A stretch of DNA of 64,000 bases from Corylus avellana (taxonomy: Eukaryota; Streptophyta; Magnoliopsida; Fagales; Betulaceae). This document shows positions 1-10,749 of the stretch, in pieces (position 1 is the stretch's first letter; each line of letters begins with the position of its first letter). Below the pieces are notes generated by a model. It saw nothing but the letters and a program-made list of their open reading frames with translations, did not search any database and had not been told where the DNA came from. The position numbers were made by a program, and so were the translations under genes. The stretch is from assembly GCF_901000735.1 (NCBI RefSeq), contig NC_081544.1:9177608-9241607 (forward strand), written 5' to 3'.

Positions 1-169
1 AACAAGAACAAATGTACAAATTTAGGATTGGTGATCCTAAATTTTGGGTGAAATATTTTTTATTTTTTAATATGGGCTCTTTTTATAGCAATTGGGCCCA
101 AGAAGATATTAAAAATATAAGAAGAAAAAAATGAGGGTAAAAAAAAGCCCAAAAAAATGCCTAATTTTA

Positions 170-311
170 AAAAAGCGGTTAGCAGGCGGTTATCTATTCC
201 GCTAACCGCTAACCGCTAACCGATAGGCGGTTAGCGGTTGCGGTTAGTGAAATATACTAACCGCTAAGGCGGTTACGGTTAGCAGTTATTGCCACTAACC
301 GCTAACCGTAA
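170..311. repeat. CCGCTAA-type heptamer array
   Basis: Short direct and inverted runs of CCGCTAA / TTAGCGG units with degenerate spacers; three perfect tandem units lie near 209-229. The unit has the length of the plant telomere heptamer but a different sequence. The array can fold back on itself because both orientations occur. It sits in non-coding DNA. Single copies of the same motif recur near 35315 and 59087 in the spacer of the dioxygenase locus. Confidence 0.6.
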
Positions 312-454
312 CCGCCTTTGCACCTCTATCCATAAGAAGAATAGAATGTTTTTTCTGACTCTTCCAACCATTGTAGAGGTGGAATGCGAAACCCCATTTC
401 GGACTCTTCCACCTCCGAGTAATGCACACTCCTATAGTACATACAACGAAAAAG

Positions 455-889
455 ATGCAAACAAATAACGAAAAAGATGTTAGAACAATTTTCTTCACGG
501 TAGATGCGCTTTCTTTGGAATCTTTAATACATGGTCGTACACTCCAAATCACTACAAAAGAGCAATTGTCAAAGGGGGTCCCCGGTAGACTGGGGACACT
601 CCGATGCCAAAGGCAGACAATTTCTAAGAGAAAGATCGTGCTTCGGCACACAATCATTCAATATGCTCAAAGAGACTAATTGAGTTTTGAGAGAGAATAT
701 TCAAAAGGTATGAGAAGAAGATTTTAGTACCTGTGTAGAGGCCTATTTATAGGCTTCGAGAGTTGAAGTAGACTTAAGTAGGGACATATAATTAATAGCT
801 CTTGCTAATTAATTAATATCTTTGTGTGCCTATCCTTGACCATTGGGCCCAGAATTTGGTAAGCTTATAGTATGAATTTATTCCCAACA
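455..889 (-). mobile_element. Possible LTR fragment (minus strand)
   Basis: Read on the minus strand the segment starts with TGTTGGGAATAAA at 889, has a TATA-like CCTATAAATAGG near 741-752, and continues through a CT-rich stretch, a layout typical of plant retrotransposon LTRs. The other end, a primer-binding site and a TSD were not identified. The open frames here (295-657 minus, 422-679 plus) resemble nothing known and are probably chance ORFs. Confidence 0.3.
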
Positions 890-1098
890 ATAATCGAGTT
901 GAGTCAAATATTGAATGTTCAAGATTTGTTGTTTAGTTTCGTTTCAAACACAACCCGAGCACAATCTTATACTTGAGCTGAATAATATGTTCCAACTTGG
1001 TTTCAAAAAACATCAAACTTTTCTCAAGTAGCTCAATTAACTTATTCATTCTTTACATAAAATAAATAATGTCACTATTTTTCTTAGTAAATCTATAC

Positions 1099-1100
1099 TA

Positions 1101-1133
<33 letters not shown>

Positions 1134-1134
1134 T
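1099..1134. repeat. (ATT)n microsatellite
   Basis: About twelve tandem ATT trinucleotides in AT-rich intergenic DNA. The surrounding 890-1330 shows no gene. Confidence 0.9.
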
Positions 1135-1340
1135 TGAAGTGAAATCCATACTAATTATTAGTTACTTAATTATTGTTAAAATTTTATCGTTCAAGTGAAT
1201 TGGATAAATTAATTTTAATTTATTAACTTATAAAATTAACTCTACTAACTTTATATTTGTAATAAATTATATACGATCTCCTGTCTATATATCCTCACTT
1301 TGACCATCAAAAAAATCAAATTTGCCATTTATAATTATTA

Positions 1341-1734
1341 GGGAAAACGTCACTTTAAACCCTTCAATTACCGCGCGTTTTAACAAGTCCCCCAAACTTC
1401 AAAACCTCTCAATTTGAACCCATGAACTTTCAATTCCAGTCAATTTGAACCCCTCCCTCAGATTTAGCCGTTAACTTCTAACGGCAATACCTAACAAGAC
1501 CAAAATATCCCTGATTTTCGTTTTTTTTTTTTTTAAAAAAAAAAAATGTTTTGGAATTTTATAAAAAAATCATGGGTATAAATGGCATTGTCTCACTTTT
1601 AACGTTTAAAATCTAACATAGGGGTTCAAATTGACTGCAATTGAAAGTTCATAGGTTCAAATTGAGAGGTTTTAACGTTTGGAGAGACTTATCAAAACGC
1701 GCGGTAATTCAAGGATCTAAAGTGAAGTTTCCCC
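1341..1734. mobile_element. Mutator-like MITE, perfect 9-bp TSD
   Basis: A 394-bp non-coding element with long imperfect terminal inverted repeats (GGGAAAACGTCACTTTAAAC against GGGGAAACTTCACTTTAGAT read from the other end). It is flanked by the direct repeat TAATTATTA at 1332-1340 and 1735-1743. A 9-bp TSD is diagnostic of Mutator-like transposition. It belongs to the same family as the elements at 10362, 13486 and 19492. Confidence 0.85.
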
Positions 1735-1967
1735 TAATTATTAATTAGTAAAAGAGAAAAGAAACCTTCTTTTTAGGGTAAATTGGTATTTTTGGAAGAT
1801 TTTGGTCAAATTAAATTTTTATTTCCTTTTTTTGTATAAATATTGATTTCATTCCACACATGATATGCAGAAGAATACAAAGCTTCCTGCTAAGCAAAAA
1901 CCCCACGCTGGACCACTTTTGGATACACCTTGAAACAGAAACAACCAAAACAAAGAACTGTCTTTAA

Positions 1968-2066
1968 GAGGTAGTTCAATCGGCTGAGATTATACCTAAT
2001 GAAGCGGAAGTCACTAGTTCGAATCTCCCTCCCCCTCTTGTGCGGATATGTCAAAAAAAAAAAAAA
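1968..2066 (+). mobile_element. tRNA-derived SINE
   Basis: A roughly 85-bp body is followed by an A-run (2052-2066). It contains a Pol III internal promoter: an A-box-like GTAGTTCAATCGG at 1971-1983 and a B-box AGTTCGAATCTCC at 2016-2028, about 33 bp apart as in tRNA genes. It does not fold as an intact tRNA, so a short SINE is the better call. TSDs are not clear because the 3' side continues into more A-runs. Confidence 0.75.
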
Positions 2067-2110
2067 ACCAAACTCAAAAAAAAAAAAAAAAAACTCTTAA
2101 GTAATGTCAT

Positions 2111-2514
2111 TAATTAACAAACTACCCAATTAGTGATTCTTGAAGGTTCTAAAATATTCCTGAAATTAATTTTTTTCCATATCAATTAAGTCTTGACTTT
2201 TTCTTTGTTTTTTTTTTTCTCACAACATTGCAGATGTTATTTACACTTTGCAAAGAGAAATGCTAAGCCTCATTCTCCTAACTATTTACTTATCATTTCT
2301 ATATATATCTTTTTTAAATCTAGCATTGACTATATAGGACCCACATGTAGACCTATTGGTCCAATAATAAATTTGAATCCATTAAAAAAAAAAAAAATTA
2401 TTATGAGATCGAAAAGATGGCCATGAGAAAATCAATGGAGGTTGTAGAAAGAAAGAGAAGATGCAGTACCTGAAGGCAGCATGCTTGTTAGGTGAATGAA
2501 GTTAGGGATGTACA
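2111..2514 (-). pseudogene. Type B 2OGD remnant (exon 2 end and intron 2)
   Basis: Positions 2471-2514 match the 3' end of exon 2 of the type B dioxygenase at 15504-15550, including the CAG|GTA donor. Positions 2111-2172 match its intron 2 (compare 15435-15490). About 290 bp of unrelated AT-rich sequence (2173-2460) separates the two parts. The exon piece joins a type A exon 3 fragment on its right, so this is the downstream half of a fused gene pair. No type B exon 3 or 4 is seen further left. Confidence 0.65.
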
Positions 2515-2899
2515 AAGAAACATTTTGTTCTTTTTTGCAACAAATGATTGTAAACTAGCTGATTCCAAATTCAGGCCTTGAGGATGTAGGAGGCTTCCAA
2601 TCCCAGGCTCTCTAATATTCCAGTTAAATATATATTGGAGAAATATATTTTCTTAACATCTCCCTTCAAACTCAAGGTATAAGCTTACATTTGGGTAAAA
2701 GAAAGTGAAAGAAAGATGAATTCGTCGAAAAAACTGCTTGTGCTGAAAGAGTTTCCAGAGTAATTCCATAAAAGTTGCTAATCTGCAATAGTGGATTATG
2801 CCGCTGTGATTAGCATTGACTGAATTTAGCCATGCATTTAAGCTATAGCTTGGTTCACTTGGTGGTAGTTTGACTTCAGAACCATATACTAGTAATGGA

Positions 2900-3190
2900 T
2901 TAGCTGGCCTGGTCGGCTAAATGGAGAGAAAAGGGTCATATATGGCTCGAAACCCTTGGACTGTCTCGCCTGATTGGCTGAGCTTAGAGAAAAGGGTTGG
3001 TTGAATAGGCTAATAATGCTTGAAACCTTGGACAGTCTCGCCTGATTGACTGAGCTAAGTAGGCTATTTGAAGGGGCTAATCATGCCTGAAATCCTTGGA
3101 CCTCTCTTTTGGTCGGCTAAGCTGAGTTGAAAGAAAGGGTCGGTTGAAGGGGTTAATCATACCCGAAAACCAGTGGACCGTTGAAAGGTC
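2900..3190. repeat. Tandem repeats, about 66-76 bp units
   Basis: Four imperfect copies of a unit containing GCCTGATTGGCTGAGC, AAAGGGTTGGTTGAA, GGCTAATCATGCC and CTTGGAC lie in the internal region of the low-coding copia element. Frames are not conserved between units, so coding is unlikely. Confidence 0.65.
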
Positions 3191-3779
3191 TGACCTGAAA
3201 ATTCTGAGCTAGTAAAAGATCGATAGCCTAGGGAAAGGCAGCAATGATCGGTGATGATAGCGGTTAGCAAAGCATAAGTAGGCCAGTTGGAATGGGCTTG
3301 TTTGGCCCTAACCTATAGACCAAAGGAAAGGATCAGTCTAACCCGAGAGTGCCCACCACAAGAAGAATGAGTTGGGTTGAAATATGAAATCAGGACGCAA
3401 AATTGAGTTGGAAACACCTAGTCAACTTTGAGAGAGGTCAAAGTCAACGGTCAACTCTTAGAGAAGTCAAAGTCAATAGTCAACGCAAAAAGTCAAACGA
3501 GCCAAAATGCTGACGTGGCAGAGGTGACGTGACTAGGGCTGATGTGGTAGTTTGTCTGGACGACATGTGGCTACAAGAAGAAGGGTAAGCGTCTGGCGCA
3601 TGTTGCACACTCGCCGCACTGGCAGCCGCGCCGAGGTGTGTCAAACCCAGGCATGGAGGCGCGTCCGAGGTCCATTGGCGGCGTGCTTGATGGATTTGTG
3701 ATGGCTGGTGGCAAATTTGTGGAATGGCGCCACAACCAAGTTGATCCACCGGGCGTGGCAGCGCATGGCAGAACGGCAG

Positions 3780-5952
3780 TGTAGTGACTTAAATAATTAA
3801 CTAAGTTTAGGTAACTTAGTTAGGGGGTTAAGTTGGACTTTGGGTCACTAGAAACAGTTAGAAGGGCATTTTGAGAATTTCAGACTTTCGGAACGGACGT
3901 ACTCTAGGGTTGCCGGACGCTCTTGTTTTTAGTGCGGACGCATGAGGATCACCAGACGTACGCTGACAATAGTACGCCGTACTCTGCAAATAGTATACGA
4001 ACGTATGCTCCAATGGTACGGGACATACACTACTTTTGGAATACCCCTTGGATAATACCTGGATCGTACGCTACAACATTTGGACCGTTGTGTAAACAGT
4101 ACCGAACGTGCATCCCTATAGTATCGGACGTTCGCTACTTTTCAGAGTAGTCGATGGCGCCCTCTGCTATAAATGCCCCCTACCCCCTTTAGTTTTTCAC
4201 GCCCTGTTCACTGCCTAACTCGCCCCCAGGCTCTGTGAAAATCCCTCCTTGTGAGTGTGTTTTGTGTGAGGTTTGTGAGTTCGGTGCTATTGGAGAGGAG
4301 TTTTCCAAATTTCGCTTCAAGGAGGTAATACCCTTAAGCCTAGCTCGTTTTTACGTCGTTATGTTGCTTAAATGTTGTCTTAAGTTGCTAGCTTTAGTTC
4401 TAGCTAGGTTGCGTCTTAAATCTTGATAATTTTAGCATTTGGCTTGGTTTAACATGATTTCATATGCATGGGGGTGTTGTTTTGAGATAGATGGTCTTAG
4501 AAAGCCTTTTGGTAACCTTAGAAATTAGTTCGGGAGGATAGGAGGACGGTTGAACCAAATAAGGTTCTACCTGAAACTCTTTGAGCGGACGTACTGTCCA
4601 AAGTATTTCAGCGGACGTACGACCACGAGCTCGGACATATGGTCAAAAATGTTCTAGGGAACGCCACTTTGGCTAGTTGTCCGATAGCCTCTATTTTCAT
4701 GTTTTAGGTTCGTTTGATTTGCATTTAGAACTAATGATAGGTCTTTTCTCAGTATTCAAGGTTATGCAGCCTCAAGAGAATTTTACGGAGGAGCCTTACG
4801 ACCCGGGTGAGTGTAAACTCACATGGATGCTTGTTGTTACTCTTCTTGCATTGGACGTCTATTTTATATATTATCAAACATGCATATTTTGCAATTCTCA
4901 CGAAATACATTTTGAAACTACTAGAAACTCTCTTTTGAGAAAACGTGTGTTGATTAATAAGATAACAATGAGGCTTGTAAAACTATGCATGTAAAAGACT
5001 GAGAAGACTAATTGCATCATATGACATGGTACACCGGTACGTGCGGAATAACGGCCATGAACTTACTATACAAGTTAACTTTATGGTCAAATGTGTGTGT
5101 GTATGGGCTTTGGATCCAATGGTTTTATGACGAAGACGCAGCCATTCTCAATGGATGGTCACTATAGGAAGGACATCATTAACGGTGTGGGTCACCCAAG
5201 GTCAGACTCGGTCATGCCGCTAGTGTTATGTACGGTAGCCATGCAATATCCGGGGCACCAGTGTTGTACTATAGCTCTCTTGAGACAGCTTCAACCCTAC
5301 TGAGAATGAGTTATATCTCGGGTAGACCATACGGTTAAACTATTATTATTACTCTATATCATATGCATATATTATATCTATATCATATTCATGATAAATT
5401 GTCATCTCATAATGTTTCATGTGCTTTATAAACAACTGAGTTCATCATTTAATGACAGGTACGCCATGTGCATTTATACTTACTAAATCGTCGGACTTAC
5501 TCTTGTATTATTTCCATTTTTTCTCCATATGTACAATTATGTTGTTATCGATAACTTAGCAGAAGATGGATATCGTGAAGCATCCGGTTATCTTGGAGGA
5601 TTCGATCCGGGAGATGCTTGAGGACTTATTGCAAACTTAGGTGAGCGCTCATGGTAATTAGTACTTTGAGTTATGTTGTAAACTTAGATCTTTTATGCAT
5701 GCTTGCATATTTAAGGTATAGCATAGATCCCTTGTAACGATGATGTGTATAGTATGATTTCAGCTATTTTGATGTTCCTTGGTAGACGCTTTGGTTGTAA
5801 TGATTTATATTTATAGAATTTTAATACTTTCTGCTGCTTAGTATTCTCTCTTTTCGAGGAGTAGAGGTCCCTGAGTTTTGTTCGGAGTGGAATAAGGCTG
5901 GGAGACGAATCGTGGAATTAATTACCAGTTAATTAATTTATGGGGCGTTACA
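3780..5952 (+). mobile_element. Nested solo LTR (2.17 kb)
   Basis: Begins TGTAGTGACTTAAATAATTA and ends GGGGCGTTACA, so it has TG...CA ends, with 5-bp flanks GGCAG (3775-3779) and GGTAG (5953-5957), a TSD with one change. The length and ends suit a large gypsy-type LTR left after LTR-LTR recombination. Two TATA-like stretches and many short chance ORFs lie inside, none recognisable. Strand is given as read and is not otherwise supported. Confidence 0.65.
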
Positions 5953-6964
5953 GGTAGCTAGTTCGAGCGGCGTGACTGTGAGTGAGCACGTGGCTGATTC
6001 AATAAGGTTATTCTCAGCATAGATCTACCGATCTGTGCCAAAACACCACTTTTGGTGGTTGTTTGGCTGAAAAGACTCACGGTGGCAGCGCGTGGAGAAT
6101 TTTCCGGTGGCGCGTAGAGGAGCGTGTGAAAGCTGTTGGCGGCGAATCTTCCATAGATCAACAAATTCGTGCCTCACAAGCTTGATTCTGGGATTGCTTT
6201 TCCAGATTACACTACAGTGAAGTCGTGGAAGAGACTGAATGTGCAAGCAGAGAGTGTGGGGCTTTGACACCATATTAAATATATTGAAGAGATATATTGA
6301 AGAAGATAGAGAAAGAGAGAAGAGAGAGAGTATAAGTATATAATGGACTACATTGTAGTAAGACTGATATTGTGAAGTATTACAGAGACCTCTATTTATA
6401 AATAGGCTATGAGTGATAGGCAAGTAACGACTAAAAAAAACCTTAAAATACATAAAGAAGTAAATAAACTAGAATAATATCTAATATATATTCTTAACAA
6501 TTCCTTTTAAGACTACTCCTCGGATTCTTTGGCAATAGTACTCTAACGAAACCTCACTGCCAACAAGAGCAAGGAAACCAGTCAAAAAGAACCCATTTTT
6601 CACTTTCTATCTTTGAAAACTCTTCATTTCATTTCTCTTTCTCTAATATAATACTAACTTAATTATTGGAATGTCTCCGGTCCTCATAGGGACCAGCGAA
6701 TTCCGGTCAACTTTTCCTTTGTTTGTTTTGCATGACCCTTATCACCGGTCCGGCTGTTTAAAAATTGGGAATAACTTATATTCGGATGAAGAGTAAAACA
6801 TGGTTTTACAGCCTCCAACAATATGATGACAGCTCAGATAAAGTATAAAAATTGCACCAAAATACCATACAACATATACAGCCGATTTTAGGCTCAACGT
6901 AGAGAGAAAGAAGTGAGACAGGCTGGGTCACGGCCAGACCCAGCTGTGGGTCTGGCCGTGACCC

Positions 6965-7576
6965 ACGTCGATCGGGTTCACCGAGGACGAGCCGGTGTTC
7001 CACCCGGCCTGGCCTCACTTGCATTTGGTCTGCGATTTGTTGCTAGAGCTCTTTGATTCGGAGGACCACAGAGAGGGAGAGTGCTTGAAAACGATTCTGC
7101 ACAGAATTTATGAGAAATTTATGGTTCACAGACCTTTTATTCGCAAGGCAATCAACAATGTTTTCTATAGGTTTGTTTTTGAGAGGGAGAGGCACAACGG
7201 GATTGCCGAGCTGTTGGAGATATTTGGGAGCATAATTTGTGGGTTTGCTTTGCCTTTGAAAGAGGAGCACAAGATTTTCTTGTAGAGGATGTTGGTTCCA
7301 GTGCACAAGCCCAAGTCTGTGGGGATTTACTTTCAGCAATTGTCTTACTGTGTATCGCAGTTTGTGGAGAAGGAGCCCAAGTTGATGGCGACAGTGATAA
7401 TGGGGTTGTTGAAGTACTGGCCGGTGACGAATAGCCAGAAGGAGGTGATGTTTTTGGGGGAGATAAGAGGAGATTTTGGAGGCGATTAACATGGTGGAGT
7501 TCCAGAAGGTCATGGTCCCGTTGTTCTGGCGGATTGGATGCTGCATTAATAGTTTTCACTTTCAGGTATTGTTTTC
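6965..7576 (+). pseudogene. PP2A B' (B56) regulatory subunit gene fragment
   Basis: The translation carries clear B56-family signatures: [11 protein letters not shown], then [81 protein letters not shown]56 proteins recruit substrates to protein phosphatase 2A. An internal stretch expected between the PAWPHL and LFDSED blocks is deleted. A TAG stands at 7283-7285 where the family has a codon before R.L.P.HK, and a small indel near 7465 shifts frame before [16 protein letters not shown]. It ends at HFQ followed by GTATTG, a plausible splice donor, at the gap. This is a captured gene fragment, not a working subunit. Confidence 0.8.
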
Positions 7577-7676
7577 NNNNNNNNNNNNNNNNNNNNNNNN
7601 NNNNNNNNNNNNNNNNNNNNNNNNNNNNNNNNNNNNNNNNNNNNNNNNNNNNNNNNNNNNNNNNNNNNNNNNNNNN
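7577..7676. other. Scaffold gap (100 N)
   Basis: Exactly 100 N, the usual placeholder for a gap of unknown size. It truncates the PP2A fragment. To its right, 7677-8000 is CT/CACA-rich simple sequence that probably stopped assembly. Confidence 0.98.
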
Positions 7677-9654
7677 GACCTCTCTAGTGCTCCCTCTCTC
7701 TCTCACACACGCAGAGAAAAAAAAACTGCCTAGTGTTCTCTCTCTCTCACACACATGCAGCAGTAGAGAAAAAAATTTCTCTGCTGCGCAGTGCTCTCTC
7801 TCTCTCTCTCTCTCTCACACATTAGAAATGGCGATGTGCTGTGCTTGCAGAAGATCACATGGGTTTTGAACTGCCGCAGTATACTTGATAAAGAGACTAC
7901 CTATTTATTTTTATTTTTATTTTTTTTCATTTTCCTGGTTTTTGGGGAGGGGAAAAGTGGCCAGGAAATGTAAAGAGAGAGAGAGAGAGCAGTTGATCTG
8001 GGTTTTGCAACTAGATTGAAACTTGATCTGGGTTTTACAACCCGAGATTGAAACACAAAATTTCACACAATTTTTTAAAACTAGATTTTAATTATCTGAT
8101 CTGACTTTTCGGTGACTCAAAATTTTTTTTAGTTCTTTGCTGCCGCCGGTGAGAATGAGAGAGAGAGAAGGAGCACCAGAAATCAAGAGGCGAACCGGCA
8201 TACCAAATGTCGCTGGAGAAAGAGAGAGATAGCACCGGAGAGCAAGAGGCGACCGGCACGCTGGTCTGGCCCGAGACCCGCTTGGGTCTGCTGACCCACG
8301 GCGGGTCTCAGGCTGGAAGTCTCTCATTTCTCTCCGTTGAAGCTCAAAATCTAGTGTTTTTGTTGTAGACAATTTTTGTGCAATTTTTATACTTTAGCTG
8401 AAGTGTCTTTCTTCTATTGGAGGGCAGAAAACATGAATTTTCTGCCATGACCGAATATAATATATTCTCAAAAAGTATTCATATAATTTTTGTTGCGTGA
8501 ACTAGAACAACTAGGTAATTTATGCAAAATAGTGCATTTAATGATTGGTGGGGCGTTGTTATCGTTGGTTCCCTCGTATAAGTTACTATATTCATGTTCA
8601 AGTATAATTAGTCATAATTAGTCGCCGTCTGCTACTTTCTTTTGCTGTGATTGGACCAGTAATGAGCCTACAAAACTTTATCAAAATAAATGGCCAATAC
8701 ATCGCACGAACCTGAATCCAGCAGGTTCGTTGGGGAAGTGATGGTGATGAGGATGTTGAATGATGAGCTTGAGAAAATCCCTCCAGAAGAAAACCTTGTC
8801 GGAAGACGTGTTGAAGCTTGTTACGCTCTTGCTTGTGTTCAACACATTCTTCCCTTCGAATTCTCTGATCTGCTCCTCCTCCGTCAGATCGAAAAATCCG
8901 CTAATTCCCTCTATCACTCTCTCTAAGAGCCTCTCCGGCACGCCATGATTGATCACCTGAGATCAGACCAGCACGCATGCATGCATGTGTTACTACAGAC
9001 AATATTTATGTCATTTAATTATGTTCTAATTAATAATATCTTTTAAGGAAACGTCACTTGTCCACTCGATATAATACCCTTGAATTTACAGTTCTACCGA
9101 TTTTGTGCTAATTCAAACCGGTAACAATGGCTAAGAATATTAATAAAAATGGCTAAAAAATGAAATACCCACGACACAATTTGAAGTTAACAATGTAAGA
9201 ACCGTGATTCATGGTGATGTTTTTGGTATATTTTACCATGAAGAAGCCCCAGTCCTTGCAGGCCCTGCCAAGCTCTTGGATGATTGTGGACCGTTGATCA
9301 GGAGTACCGTAGGCGAGTAGAGAGAAGTCAATCACGGGGATTGGGTCTTCTGGGTCTTCTGAAACTGCTTCATCTTCTTGGGGAGCTTTGGTGAAAGCAT
9401 AGGTGGAAGGGATGGAGGTGAGGCTTGGTGATCCAGCTAGTTTTTTGACACATGTTGTCCTATAAAATTGAATGGGAGATGGGTGAGAGGCTTCGGAAGC
9501 CAGTGGAGTTGATGCAGCCATGGATGTATATTGACGAGAGCTGTGGTCGGAAATGATCAATGAATGTGAATATAAAGGAGCAAGAAAGGTGCTTTAATTT
9601 TCTCACAAAGTCGGATATTTTTTAAAAGCTTTGGGTTCCGTGGCACCCCGGAAA

Positions 9655-10256
9655 CAGGGACGGAGTTAGAAAATTGGGTAAAGATATTGAGCACGCCCGG
9701 CGTGCTTCAACAGTGAAGCACACCGGCCGTGATTTTTTTATTTTATTATTATTTTATTATTTTAATTTTTTTTTGAAAAAAAAAAAAAAAAAAAAAAAAA
9801 TTAGCCTGGCGTGCTTCACTGTTGAAGCACGCCGGCGTAAGTTGTATCTAGAAAATTTGATGGAAAGGTGCTTACCAAATTTTTTTTTGATTCTTTATAA
9901 TTTTTTTATTAAAAAAAATTATTTTGGTTATTTTTTATGAACTAAAGATTACGTAAGGGCCAAAAAAAAGTGAGCATTTGAAAGTAAGGGTTAAAAAATA
10001 GACATTTAAAAGTAAGGACTAAAAATAATAATAAAAAAAAAACTTAATGGGCATGGCCAAAAACAATTAAGAATAGAGCCAAAAGTTTTTATTGGATATG
10101 GCCAAAAAATTTAAAAATAGGGCCAAATTTTTTTTGGGAAAGAGGTCAAATGACTAAAATTAAAACATTGATTTACTTTTTTTTTTTTACTTACATTTTT
10201 TTTTCCTTATTTTGGGGGGACCATGGCCTACCCCAGTCCCCCTCCCTCCGTCTCTG
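9655..10256. mobile_element. hAT-like non-autonomous element
   Basis: Ends are CAGGGACGGA on the left and TCCGTCTCTG on the right (a CAGAGACGGA terminal inverted repeat), typical of hAT relatives. Flanking 8-mers CCCGGAAA (9647-9654) and CCCATAAA (10257-10264) match at 6 of 8 positions, suiting the 8-bp hAT TSD. Inside, 9693-9738 and 9803-9836 form a hairpin around GGCGTGCTTCA-type sequence. No transposase. It lies about 130 bp upstream of the start codon of copy 1 and separates it from its conserved promoter block. Confidence 0.65.
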
Positions 10257-10326
10257 CCCATAAAGCCACAAGTGCCTCCACCACTGTAGCCTCCACGACT
10301 GTAGCCTCCACCTCTGTATGCTTAGA

Positions 10327-10361
10327 GAGATCTAGGGAAATAAATGCAGTGGAAAATATTA
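10327..10361 (-). promoter_or_regulatory. Conserved upstream block of copy 1 (first half)
   Basis: AGATCTAGGGAAATAAATG...GGAAAATATTA matches the region upstream of the type A start codons at 61917-61955, 58430-58470 and, reversed, 35905-35945. It continues at 10750-10790 (ATTATTTGTCTTCTCAAAGTTG) after a MITE insertion. Conservation between paralogues is seen directly. A promoter role is inferred from position. Confidence 0.55.
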
Positions 10362-10749
10362 GGGGAAATTTCAGAAAGCCTTCCTGAATTTTCAACCGTT
10401 TTGACATACCCCCTGAATTTTCAAAACTCTCACTTAGGCCTCCTGAACTTTAGTTTGCTCTCACTTTGGACCCTTTAAACGTTAAAGTCAAACAATTTGA
10501 CTTTTTATACCTATTTTATCCTCCCCAAAACTACATCGTTTTGTGTCCTAACACCTACCCAGTCCAAAACGAAGTCGTTTTGGTTGAGGGTAAAATAGGT
10601 ATAAAAAGTCAAATTATTTGACTTTAACTTTAAAAGGGTCCAAAGTGAGAGCAAACCAAAGTTCAAAGAGCCTAAGTAAGAGTTTTGAAAATTCAGAAGG
10701 TACTTCTCAAAATGGCTGAAAGTTCAAGGAAACTTTACGAAGTTTTCCC
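10362..10749. mobile_element. Mutator-like MITE in a 2OGD promoter
   Basis: A 388-bp element with ends GGGGAAATTTC and (reverse complement) GGGAAAACTTC. Flanking 9-mers AAAATATTA (10353-10361) and AACATATTA (10750-10758) differ at one base. The uninterrupted paralogous site exists upstream of 61811, so insertion is confirmed by an empty site. Confidence 0.85.

Larger units (their letters stand above)
2622..6499 (-). mobile_element. Low-coding Ty1/copia-like retrotransposon in 2OGD exon 3
   Basis: Inserted in exon 3 of copy 1 with TSD ATTCC at 2617-2621 and 6500-6504. The 5' LTR (about 6270-6499, minus strand, TGTTAAGAATAT...) is followed by a tRNA-Met-type primer-binding site (TGGTGTCAAAGCC near 6262). 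At the other end a polypurine tract TTTGAAGGGAGA abuts a 3' LTR shrunk to about 37 bp (2622-2658). No gag, protease, integrase or reverse transcriptase is seen, so it moved with help from another element. It is the same family as the element starting at 62219. A solo LTR is nested at 3780-5952. Confidence 0.8.
6767..8467. mobile_element. Gene-capturing TIR element (Pack-type)
   Basis: Long imperfect TIRs: the left arm (6767-6935) and the reverse complement of the right arm (8467-8300) share TTATATTCGG, a TTTT-CAGCC-CTCCAA block and TAAAGTATAAAAATTGCACC. It lies in intron 2 of copy 1: sequence outside it matches intron 2 of the intact paralogue (60400-60950) and sequence inside does not. Flanking 9-mers (TTAAAAATT and TCAAAAAGT) agree at 7 of 9 positions, suggesting a Mutator-like TSD, so the ends are approximate. 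It carries a fragment of a PP2A regulatory gene, CT-rich simple sequence and a scaffold gap. Confidence 0.7.
2537..9521 (-). pseudogene. Broken type A 2OGD (copy 1)
   Basis: Related to plant DOXC-class 2-oxoglutarate/Fe(II) dioxygenases. Exon 1 (9237-9521, 95 codons, starting MAASTPLASE) and exon 2 (8712-8956) are open with good GT-AG borders, but the conserved IRCGTSFN of exon 2 reads SKSVTSFN. Exon 3 survives only as 6505-6560 and 2537-2621, separated by a copia insertion. The rest of exon 3, with the HxD iron site, and all of exon 4 are gone. Intron 2 holds a gene-capturing TIR element at 6767-8467. Without exons 3-4 it cannot make a working enzyme, although a truncated transcript is possible. 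The in-frame extension upstream of 9521 is absent from paralogues, so the ATG at 9521 is preferred. Confidence 0.8.

Noticed and set aside
1971..2040. Possible tRNA gene
   Set aside because: A and B boxes are present, but no acceptor stem or anticodon arm could be formed and an A-tail follows. A SINE explains it better.
6908..6966. GC-rich hairpin near GGTCACGGCCAGACCC as a terminator or riboswitch
   Set aside because: It lies in the inner part of a TIR element and is echoed near 8265-8310 in the other arm. Simple foldback structure explains it.
7677..7870. ORFs in CT/CACA repeats, some reading through N
   Set aside because: Low-complexity simple repeats at a gap edge. No protein evidence.
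9674..9940. 88-codon plus-strand ORF
   Set aside because: Consists largely of a poly-A-encoded lysine run within the hairpin of a hAT-like element. No family resemblance.
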